This document shows, one piece after another, positions 1-5,037 of a DNA stretch of 5,037 nt (position 1 is the first letter of the stretch; every line of letters begins with the position of its first letter). Origin of the DNA: Pseudomonadota bacterium (GTDB lineage: Bacteria; Myxococcota; Bradymonadia; UBA4248); contig JAGBXG010000275.1 in the NCBI GenBank assembly GCA_017629415.1, positions 1 through 5,037 of the forward strand. Direction: 5' to 3'. The position numbers and the translations under genes are program-made. The notes beneath the pieces are model-generated. The model saw nothing but the letters and a program-made list of their open reading frames with translations. It was not told where the DNA came from and ran no database searches.

Positions 1-1254
1 GCCGCTAAAGCGGCATCCGAAAAAAGCGAAAAAATTGACTCTTCATTCCTTGAACCCATGCTCCACCTGTTCGATGCTCTGGAAGAAGCCCAAACGCGTT
101 CTCATTCTCCGCAGGCCGTTCAGGAACTTTCAGAGTATTTGAAAAATACAGCTCCAAAAGCCAATAAAGTCCAAGAGTACGATGTTCCCGAAGATTTCCT
201 GGATGAAAATCCTTCTGAAATCTTCAAAATTAGAAATCGTAAAGATCTGCTCAAACAGCTTGAAGACAGCGCCAGAATGGAACGTGCGCAAAAAGCCTTT
301 GAAGCGGCACCGACCCTGAAAAAGAAACCTGAAACGCGTTATACCTTAAAAGACAGTCTCTCGATGATCGATGAAGAAAGCCACTCGGATAAACTCAAAA
401 TCAGAGGCCGCAGTGAGCTCAGACGTATGCTTGCCGCCGAAGCCAGAGCCGCTGAAATGGATTCCGTACAAGCTATGCCGATGCTTTCAACAGAGGATTA
501 TGCAGATGCCCATAACAGTCAGGGACAGCTCCGAAGCCTCTTCGAGAAAGAAGGCGAGCTGCATTTGTTCTTAGCTAATGAAATCAAGAAAAAATCACAG
601 GCAGAATTGGAGCCTGTAGAAAAAGAAGAATCGGCATCACCGAAAGAACATTCTATTACAGATGATTTGCCGCGCCGCAATGCACATGCCGTGGCCGTGG
701 TCAAACCTAAAGTCGCCGAACCGACCATGGTGACAGGCAAACCGATTCCGAAAAAATGTCCCATGCCCACTTCGATTCACGATTCTTTCTTTGACGACAA
801 GCTGGTCGATGGAGAGTCGCCTATCGCGCAGTTTGATACGCTTTTCCTAACCACTCACCGTATTTGGTATATCGAAGGCAATAAAAATCATATCCGCGTC
901 TATGAATCGCACGATATCGAAAATATCAAGTGGGTTGCCAAACGCGAGGATAAAAATTACTTCGTGCTCGTGGTTGACGGGATTTTGCTCGCCATAAGCC
1001 TTGTCACATCCCATTTCCTGCCAAGCTATCAGTTCGTCTTTCTGGCTTTGGCGGTCTTCTTCCTCGCGCTTGCGCCCCTGCTTTTGTACATTGTTTGCTT
1101 TAAGAAAACTGTTCAAATTGGGCTTTCTAACAATATGGTGCTCAAATCCAGCGTTGCCATTACCACCCATAATAATAAAGAAGCTATGGAATTTCTAAAC
1201 CGTGTGACAGCTGCACAGCACGAGCGTAAACAACAGCTTAAGGAATATAGATGA
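1..1254 (+). CDS. Membrane protein with C-terminal PH-like domain interrupted by a two-helix hairpin (5' end missing)
   Basis: The reading frame is open from base 1 to the TGA at 1252-1254, giving 417 visible residues. The first ATG (base 58) has no Shine-Dalgarno sequence, and the codons before it encode similar charged sequence, so I read it as an internal Met and place the true start upstream. Residues below count from that Met. Residues 1-230 are highly charged, probably helical and cytoplasmic, with a motif of about 30 residues repeated two or three times (near 56-83, 113-141 and 162-186). A Pro/Lys-rich linker follows (about 205-240). Residues 258-297 look like the first strands of a bacterial PH-like domain (FLTTHRIWYI, then a DIENIKWV strand). 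Two hydrophobic helices sit at about 301-321 and 325-347. After them come more strands (TVQIGL, MVLKSSVAI) and a closing helix (KEAMEFLNRV). This strand-hairpin-strand-helix order resembles small bacterial PH-like membrane families such as DUF6232, but that is an architectural judgement and not a search result. Function unknown; membrane tethering or scaffolding is a guess. Confidence 0.8.
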   Translation, partial: AAKAASEKSEKIDSSFLEPMLHLFDALEEAQTRSHSPQAVQELSEYLKNTAPKANKVQEYDVPEDFLDENPSEIFKIRNRKDLLKQLEDSARMERAQKAFEAAPTLKKKPETRYTLKDSLSMIDEESHSDKLKIRGRSELRRMLAAEARAAEMDSVQAMPMLSTEDYADAHNSQGQLRSLFEKEGELHLFLANEIKKKSQAELEPVEKEESASPKEHSITDDLPRRNAHAVAVVKPKVAEPTMVTGKPIPKKCPMPTSIHDSFFDDKLVDGESPIAQFDTLFLTTHRIWYIEGNKNHIRVYESHDIENIKWVAKREDKNYFVLVVDGILLAISLVTSHFLPSYQFVFLALAVFFLALAPLLLYIVCFKKTVQIGLSNNMVLKSSVAITTHNNKEAMEFLNRVTAAQHERKQQLKEYR

Positions 1255-1262
1255 TATCTTGG

Positions 1263-1302
1263 AGCGCTTTTTAGAGGGGGCAACGCCCCCTCCGGCGCTT
1301 TT
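1263..1302 (+). terminator. Possible weak terminator-like hairpin after the membrane-protein gene
   Basis: The stop codon of the upstream gene is at 1252-1254. A perfect 8-bp stem, GAGGGGGC (1274-1281) with GCCCCCTC (1285-1292) around an AAC loop, is enclosed by a possible outer stem, AGCGC (1263-1267) with GCGCT (1295-1299). Only a TTTT run (1299-1302) follows, and the two stems are separated by an unequal internal loop. The position suits transcript ending or 3'-end protection, but the short T-run makes it a poor intrinsic terminator. It may simply be the first element of the repeat block. Confidence 0.35.
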
Positions 1303-1311
1303 GGCGCGGCG

Positions 1312-1330
1312 TATGCCGGTTTCCGGCATA
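1312..1330. repeat. Perfect 8-bp inverted repeat with TTT loop
   Basis: TATGCCGG (1312-1319), TTT, CCGGCATA (1323-1330). The same two arms recur at 1349-1356 and 1387-1394. There they enclose about 30 bases that themselves contain a short CGCC/GGCG hairpin (1366-1369 with 1374-1377, loop TTCA). The region could therefore fold as a simple hairpin followed by a branched one. Confidence 0.75.
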
Positions 1331-1423
1331 GACGCAGCCCGCAAGGCGTATGCCGGATGCAGCGGCGCCTTCAGGCGACGGCAAGTCCGGCATAGCCTGC
1401 GCTCAATACGCGCCTACCCCCTC

Positions 1424-1440
1424 TGCGGGGACACCCCGCA
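1424..1440. repeat. Perfect 7-bp inverted repeat with ACA loop
   Basis: TGCGGGG (1424-1430), ACA, CCCCGCA (1434-1440). No T-run follows, so it is not an intrinsic terminator on the + strand. It is the last hairpin of the GC-rich repeat block. Confidence 0.7.
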
Positions 1441-1487
1441 ACGCCCCGATGCTTCCCCAGTGCTTCTTGAAATAAATTCGAGCTTAT

Positions 1488-1496
1488 CAGGTGACG
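1488..1496 (+). promoter_or_regulatory. Shine-Dalgarno sequence that decides the start at 1497
   Basis: An AGGTGA match to the 3' end of 16S rRNA lies two bases before the ATG at 1497. The in-frame GTG at 1491 falls inside this site, and the bases before it (CGAGCTTATCAG) offer no comparable site. ATG 1497 is therefore preferred as the start, making the protein two residues shorter than the longest open frame. Confidence 0.65.
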
Positions 1497-2117
1497 ATGA
1501 ACGTTTTACATATCACTCAGACCGAAATTGAACGCGACTGGCAGTGGCTCTTTGAAGCCGTGACGTCCTGTATGGATAAGCTGGCAATGATGCTCGTGCA
1601 GCACGATGTCACCGTGCCGTGTATTCCAAAACGCGTGGCAGGAAGGCTTGTGCCGTACAGTTTCTGCGGACAAATGATGTTGCTGCTCGATTACGTCAAA
1701 GATAATCGTGTCATCAGCAAAACACTTGTCGAAGAAAATACCACTTTGTTCTATCAAATTATGACCATGAATGTGGCTTCCTTCCTCCAAGAAAATGCTG
1801 AGGATGATATCGATGACGATGATGAAAGCTATGAAATAGCGCAAATACAAATGGCCGAAAAATATATACAAATGCTCGATTTTATCGCAACCCTTCGGCC
1901 GCATCCCATTGCCATCATCATCCTCGCGGCAAACGCAAAACTTAAAATCAGCAAATCTCAATGGCTTTCTGCCGCTGAAATGGAAGCTATATCGGGTATC
2001 AACGCTGAAACTGCCGCACAATTGGGCATTGCATCGCGTACGGTTCAAGATAAAATAATATTTAATCCCAATGATATTCAGAAAAAAATCTATCATTCGG
2101 AAGATATCAACGAATAA
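1497..2117 (+). CDS. Hypothetical 206-residue protein with acidic tract and helix-turn-helix-like segment
   Basis: I do not recognise this family. The product is predicted to be soluble and mostly helical, with no signal peptide or membrane segment; the hydrophobic run PIAIIILAANA near residues 137-147 is too short to span a membrane. A strongly acidic stretch (about 99-113, with DIDDDD) separates the N-terminal helical part from the C-terminal part. Residues 156-178 (LSAAEMEAISGINAETAAQLGI) resemble two short helices joined by a Gly turn, as in small helix-turn-helix or helix-hairpin-helix units, but the match is weak. Three Cys (25, 42, 57) are scattered and form no metal-site pattern. ung begins 26 bp downstream on the same strand, so co-transcription is likely, while the upstream neighbour lies beyond the repeat block. 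A function linked to ung is not shown. A nearly full-length antisense frame exists but looks like a shadow. Confidence 0.75.
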   Translation: MNVLHITQTEIERDWQWLFEAVTSCMDKLAMMLVQHDVTVPCIPKRVAGRLVPYSFCGQMMLLLDYVKDNRVISKTLVEENTTLFYQIMTMNVASFLQENAEDDIDDDDESYEIAQIQMAEKYIQMLDFIATLRPHPIAIIILAANAKLKISKSQWLSAAEMEAISGINAETAAQLGIASRTVQDKIIFNPNDIQKKIYHSEDINE

Positions 2118-2129
2118 ATTGATATCAAT
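2118..2129. promoter_or_regulatory. 12-bp perfect palindrome upstream of ung
   Basis: ATTGATATCAAT is its own reverse complement. It starts immediately after the TAA of the preceding gene and ends 14 bp before the ung ATG. It could be an operator half-site pair, but AT-rich palindromes of this length also arise by chance. The following CATATATATTC includes a TATATT (2134-2139) resembling a -10 box, but no -35 box is found at proper spacing. Confidence 0.25.
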
Positions 2130-2143
2130 CATATATATTCATT

Positions 2144-2824
2144 ATGGCAAAAAATATTCTAAAAAATGATTGGGCTCCCTTGCTGGAAGCGGAATTTCAA
2201 ACAGAATCTTATCAAAATCTTAGAAATTTTCTTATCAGCGAATATCGTACTCGGAAAATTCATCCGGATATGAACGATATTTTCAATGCATTGCATTGGA
2301 CTTCATATAAAAATGTCAAAGTCGTCATCCTTGGGCAGGACCCCTATCATGGCGACAATCAAGCGCACGGATTGAGCTTTTCCGTTCTTCATCCTACGCC
2401 TCCGCCGCCCTCGCTGGTCAATATATATAAAGAATTACAAGCTGATCTTGGCATCGCGCCGCCCAATCATGGCGAACTGACTTCTTGGGCAAAACAAGGC
2501 GTATTGCTGCTCAATACGGTTTTGACCGTGCGGCATGGACAGGCCAATTCACATAAAGAAAAAGGCTGGGAATCCTTTACAGATGCCGTCATCCGATGTG
2601 TCAATGATAAAACAGAACCTGTTGTCTTTATCTTGTGGGGACGGCATGCTCAAAATAAACAAAAATTGATTACCAATCCCATGCATGCCATCCTTCGTGC
2701 ACCGCATCCATCGCCGCTTTCTGCATACAGTGGTTTTTTCGGTTCCCGGCCGTTTTCACAAAGCAATCAGTTTTTGATAGCACACGGAAGAGAACCTATC
2801 GATTGGCAAATTCCCAATAAGTAG
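2144..2824 (+). CDS. ung: Uracil-DNA glycosylase, family 1
   Basis: This enzyme removes uracil from DNA, produced by cytosine deamination or dUTP incorporation, and leaves an abasic site for base-excision repair in the cytoplasm. The 226-residue product is close to the usual length of bacterial Ung (229 in E. coli) and carries all the hallmark motifs. The water-activating loop GQDPYH is at 64-69 (catalytic Asp66), and GLSFSV includes Phe79, which stacks on uracil. [10 protein letters not shown] includes Asn124, the uracil-recognition residue. The DNA-intercalation loop begins [13 protein letters not shown] at 188-200, with catalytic His188 and minor-groove Leu192. The N-terminal Trp10 and the following helix align with the family N-terminus, supporting the ATG at 2144 even though no Shine-Dalgarno sequence precedes it. 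It lies 26 bp after the unknown gene and 14 bp before the large repeat protein, consistent with one transcript. Nothing suggests truncation or loss of activity. Confidence 0.97.
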   Translation: MAKNILKNDWAPLLEAEFQTESYQNLRNFLISEYRTRKIHPDMNDIFNALHWTSYKNVKVVILGQDPYHGDNQAHGLSFSVLHPTPPPPSLVNIYKELQADLGIAPPNHGELTSWAKQGVLLLNTVLTVRHGQANSHKEKGWESFTDAVIRCVNDKTEPVVFILWGRHAQNKQKLITNPMHAILRAPHPSPLSAYSGFFGSRPFSQSNQFLIAHGREPIDWQIPNK

Positions 2825-2827
2825 AGC

Positions 2828-2838
2828 GGCGGTAAACC
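2828..2838 (+). promoter_or_regulatory. Weak Shine-Dalgarno for the 723-residue protein
   Basis: GGCGG-type sequence (2828-2832), one mismatch from GGAGG, lies six bases before the ATG at 2839. An in-frame TAA at 2833-2835 rules out any earlier start, so this ATG is the first available. With only 14 bp from the ung stop codon, translation could also benefit from ribosomes finishing ung. Confidence 0.5.
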
Positions 2839-5010
2839 ATGCTGATAAGTCTGTTTATGATGTCTGTGGCCGGTATTCTGGGATATGCTTTGAGCGAATT
2901 ACCTTGGCCGGACAAATCCGATCTTGACAGCCGAATGCCTCGGATTTGTTTTGCTCCGACAGAACAGACGGTTCAGCTGGCAAATGATCAAATGATAACA
3001 TGCGTTTGGACGCATCCCGGGCAATATCCGCCGCAAGAAGCCTATTTGAATCCTTGGACAAATCAATGTTGTTTCTGGGATTCACGACAAGAACCCGGTA
3101 TTTTCTGGGCTATCGGCGAATCCGTCATGAGTCGGGTGACGGAAATCGCCATCCAACCAGAAACATTGGAAAAAAATCAGGGTTTTGAACTGCATCAGGC
3201 TGAAATGATGGATATTCAGACGGTAGATGCCGCGACAGATGAACCCGTCAAACACGCACGCATAACCATGGCGGATGCTGCTGTGCACTTCGTCTCTTTC
3301 TCACGCCTGACCGATGAAGACGGTTATGCTGTAATGCCCGTTATCCCAGGCATCCCTAATGTTATCACCATTCGTGCAGACAGATATCTTGCGGTACAGC
3401 CTTTCAAACTTGTCTATGCTAAACCGGAACTTTCGACAGAAACTGAAGACGTTCAAGAACATCAGCCACACATTGTCGAACTCGATCCGGGCATCGAAAT
3501 TCGCGGTAATGTCTCTGATCCCAACGGCAATCGTATGGAAGGCGCAAGAATTCATATCGAAATCGAACGCAGTGATATCGCTGGTGCCGTTTGGAGCTCA
3601 GAACTCGATTTGCCACGTGCTGTTGAAGCATTTGCAACATCTTTAGGCGGCTGGGTGCCTGTGCGTTCCTCTTATTCTACTTCGCCCGAAGGCATTTTTG
3701 CCATTCAGACATTGCCGCGCGGCAAAATGTCCATTTTTGCTTCCCATGCTGCTTATATGCCCTCCGAGCGTGTCTTTGTTGATACATCAGATGCGGCGCA
3801 GATTTCACCAATTCGGCTCAAACTTAAGCCCCCTAAAAGGGCTTATATTCGCGTGGAAGATGAACATCAGATTGCAGTACCTTCTGCCGTGACCGTGATC
3901 GATGATACCACCGGACACGAAATCGGAGTTTGGAAAACATCAGCTTCAGGGGCGATTGAACTGAATTTGCTGCCCGAACGTGCGCGTTTTCAAGTCGTTT
4001 CAGATACCCACGCTTTTTTACAGCAAACCTATGATGTGACGGATAACGCAGAAATTACGCTGGTTTTGACTTCATTGAGTCAGCAAAACCCAAAAATTCG
4101 CGTTTTAGATAACCAGCATTTGCCCATTGAACGTGCCACGGTCAGCATTTCGGATTCTGAACTGCAAAAAAAATATCCGCTTTGTATGGGCAAGACCGAT
4201 AAACAAGGTTTTGTTCAGCTCGAGTCTTGTCCAGCAGACTTTTGGATCAGCATTTTTCACCCTGATTATGCCCACGCCATGGTACCGTTTGTTAAAACAC
4301 AAGCTGAAATGCCAATTCAGCTGCAAACTGGGCGCGAAATGCATATCGAAATGATCGAAGAAAAGACCCAAAATCCGGTCACAGGCGTGGCATGTACACT
4401 GATAACGGTTTATCAAAATCAGACATCCCAGCAAAAGCAGATAGAAAATATTGCCGTCAATGGGAATCAGCTCGTGCTGCATCATCGCCCCGAATATTTG
4501 CATCAATTGAAATGTACATCGCCCTCCAATGCTGTACAAACCGTAGAGTTTATGCCAGCTTCGGCTCCCCAAAAACTCGTTTTTCCTTACAGGGTATCGC
4601 GGCCAATCCTCGTGATGGATGCGTTCAGCAGTCCTGTGCCTTATGCCCGGATTGAAGTCGATGGACGTATCCTCGAAACCGATGAAACAGGTCAACTCAC
4701 ACTTTCGGCATCACCGCAAACACAAATTAAGGTCATGCACTGGCTTCACGGACATACCGAAGTAACGTGGACCGAAGGCCATAACCTGCTTGAAATTCGT
4801 TTGCCCGATACACCGCCAGAATTCATCGTACCATGTCTCAAAAAATATCACATCGAACCCGTCATCGACAGTGCAGCGATTCTCATCAATCATGATATCC
4901 CCGAATTTGGTCTCAAACGTGCCGATGCCGTGGAATTCTGTCACCGGCAGACCTTAACCATCGTTCGCGACGGCCGCCGTATGCAGCTCAAACTGCCTGA
5001 TGGCATTTAG
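2839..5010 (+). CDS. Envelope protein of carboxypeptidase-regulatory-like beta-sandwich repeats with PDZ-like C-terminus
   Basis: The 723-residue product starts with a hydrophobic segment (about residues 2-18). It has no Lys or Arg before it, so it could be an uncleaved anchor or a signal peptide (a G-Y-A site at 15-17 is possible); there is no lipobox Cys. About 100 residues with several Trp and Cys (37, 55, 77, 78) and no recognised fold follow. A run of beta-rich units comes next, near 122-195, 210-328, 334-411, 418-496, 500-585 and 588-656. Several show the pattern of the carboxypeptidase regulatory-like / Ig-like family: a strand, a loop ending in P-x-x-x-A, a paired strand, then T-D-x-x-G and a later hydrophobic strand. 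Examples are GNVSDPNGNRMEGARIHIEI, KTDKQGFVQL and ETDETGQLTL. The last 50 residues (FGLKRADAVEF, then LTIVRDGRRMQLKLP) resemble the C-terminal half of a PDZ domain. No catalytic motif was found. A structural or binding role at the cell surface or in the periplasm is inferred. Confidence 0.8.
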   Translation: MLISLFMMSVAGILGYALSELPWPDKSDLDSRMPRICFAPTEQTVQLANDQMITCVWTHPGQYPPQEAYLNPWTNQCCFWDSRQEPGIFWAIGESVMSRVTEIAIQPETLEKNQGFELHQAEMMDIQTVDAATDEPVKHARITMADAAVHFVSFSRLTDEDGYAVMPVIPGIPNVITIRADRYLAVQPFKLVYAKPELSTETEDVQEHQPHIVELDPGIEIRGNVSDPNGNRMEGARIHIEIERSDIAGAVWSSELDLPRAVEAFATSLGGWVPVRSSYSTSPEGIFAIQTLPRGKMSIFASHAAYMPSERVFVDTSDAAQISPIRLKLKPPKRAYIRVEDEHQIAVPSAVTVIDDTTGHEIGVWKTSASGAIELNLLPERARFQVVSDTHAFLQQTYDVTDNAEITLVLTSLSQQNPKIRVLDNQHLPIERATVSISDSELQKKYPLCMGKTDKQGFVQLESCPADFWISIFHPDYAHAMVPFVKTQAEMPIQLQTGREMHIEMIEEKTQNPVTGVACTLITVYQNQTSQQKQIENIAVNGNQLVLHHRPEYLHQLKCTSPSNAVQTVEFMPASAPQKLVFPYRVSRPILVMDAFSSPVPYARIEVDGRILETDETGQLTLSASPQTQIKVMHWLHGHTEVTWTEGHNLLEIRLPDTPPEFIVPCLKKYHIEPVIDSAAILINHDIPEFGLKRADAVEFCHRQTLTIVRDGRRMQLKLPDGI

Positions 5011-5013
5011 ATA

Positions 5014-5032
5014 TTTGGGGCTTCGCCCCAAA
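5014..5032. repeat. TTTGGGGC/GCCCCAAA hairpin after the last gene
   Basis: TTTGGGGC (5014-5021), TTC, GCCCCAAA (5025-5032) is a perfect 8-bp stem starting three bases after the TAG of the upstream gene. It is followed by CCCCA and the window end, so any T-run or extension is out of view. The position fits a transcript end. The GC-rich stem with a triloop also resembles the GAGGGGGCAACGCCCCCTC hairpin that follows the first gene, so both may belong to one class of post-gene repeats. Confidence 0.55.
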
Positions 5033-5037
5033 CCCCA

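Larger units (their letters stand above)
1274..1447. repeat. Composite intergenic repeat block with nested inverted repeats
   Basis: The block contains several perfect short palindromic pairs and repeated words. GAGGGGGC/GCCCCCTC lies at 1274-1281 and 1285-1292. TATGCCGG/CCGGCATA lies at 1312-1319 and 1323-1330, and occurs again as a longer-range pair at 1349-1356 and 1387-1394. TGCGGGG/CCCCGCA lies at 1424-1430 and 1434-1440. The word GCAACGCCCC occurs near each edge (1280-1289 and 1438-1447), GGCGTATGCCGG occurs twice (1308-1319, 1345-1356), and CCCCCTC at 1417-1423 copies the 3' arm of the first hairpin. It encodes no transposase. The pattern fits a dispersed palindromic intergenic repeat (REP-like or a small non-autonomous element), but copy number elsewhere in the genome cannot be seen from here. 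Confidence 0.6.
1255..1496. other. Intergenic region with GC-rich repeat block
   Basis: These 242 bp separate the membrane-protein gene from the gene at 1497. I see no credible gene here. An open frame starting at TTG 1259 only translates the hairpin repeats into Pro/Arg/Ala-rich sequence, has no ribosome binding site and runs into the next gene. Bases 1274-1447 are visibly more GC-rich than the flanking genes and full of short inverted and direct repeats, listed separately. Bases 1448-1496 are ordinary sequence holding the ribosome binding site of the next gene. A TTGAAA at 1467-1472 has no convincing -10 partner, so no promoter is called. Confidence 0.8.

Noticed and set aside
58..60. ATG 58 as the start of the first gene
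   Set aside because: No Shine-Dalgarno sequence precedes it, and the same frame continues open and similar in composition to the window edge, so it is more likely an internal Met.
1274..1447. CRISPR array or insertion sequence in the repeat block
   Set aside because: The repeats are short, of several kinds and unevenly spaced with no uniform spacers, and there is no transposase or long terminal inverted repeat.
1467..1496. Promoter from TTGAAA at 1467-1472
   Set aside because: No acceptable -10 hexamer lies 16-18 bases downstream, and that position overlaps the ribosome site and start codon.
1259..1531. 90-codon frame starting at TTG in the intergenic repeat block
   Set aside because: It is a translation of GC-rich hairpins, uses a rare start with no ribosome site, and overlaps the true start of the next gene.
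1506..2132. Antisense open frame of 208 codons covering almost all of the gene at 1497-2117
   Set aside because: It has no ribosome site, its translation is Phe/His/Cys-rich and patternless, and the + strand gene has a good Shine-Dalgarno sequence and fits the direction and spacing of its neighbours.
4105..4695. Antisense open frame of 196 codons inside the 723-residue protein gene
   Set aside because: It lies wholly within a gene whose beta-sandwich repeats continue across this stretch, and its translation shows no domain or start signal.

Overview
The window holds one 5'-truncated gene and three complete genes, all on the + strand, separated by a short GC-rich repeat block. The only gene that can be named with confidence is ung (family 1 uracil-DNA glycosylase). 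The flanking genes look like poorly described proteins of a Gram-negative-type bacterium. The best guess for the source is a moderate-GC member of the Myxococcota or another former-deltaproteobacterial lineage. That guess rests on the large protein built from carboxypeptidase-regulatory-like beta-sandwich repeats with a PDZ-like tail, and on the style of the intergenic GC-rich hairpins. It is an inference, and no taxonomic marker other than ung is present.

Layout: (1) Bases 1-1254 are the 3' part of a gene for a charged, helix-rich protein. It ends in a PH-like beta domain that appears to be interrupted by a two-helix membrane hairpin. The frame is open to the window edge, so the true start lies upstream. 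(2) Bases 1255-1496 are non-coding. They are dominated by perfect short inverted repeats and repeated words (GAGGGGGC/GCCCCCTC, TATGCCGG/CCGGCATA, TGCGGGG/CCCCGCA, GCAACGCCCC twice), which look like a dispersed intergenic repeat rather than a gene. (3) Bases 1497-2117 encode an unrecognised 206-residue soluble protein with an acidic tract and a short helix-turn-helix-like segment. (4) Bases 2144-2824 are ung. (5) Bases 2839-5010 encode a 723-residue protein with an N-terminal hydrophobic segment, a chain of beta-sandwich repeats and a degenerate PDZ-like C-terminus. (6) After it comes a TTTGGGGC/GCCCCAAA hairpin that runs to the window edge.

The last three genes are spaced by 26 and 14 bp and are probably co-transcribed. 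There is no evidence that they share a function: ung acts on uracil in DNA in the cytoplasm, whereas the 723-residue protein is probably envelope-anchored or exported. The repeat block separates this cluster from the membrane-protein gene upstream. No tRNA, rRNA, CRISPR array, transposase or recognisable defence or biosynthetic system was seen. The points most worth a second look are the split PH-like membrane protein with its internal motif repeats, the unknown gene directly before ung, and the structured repeat block.
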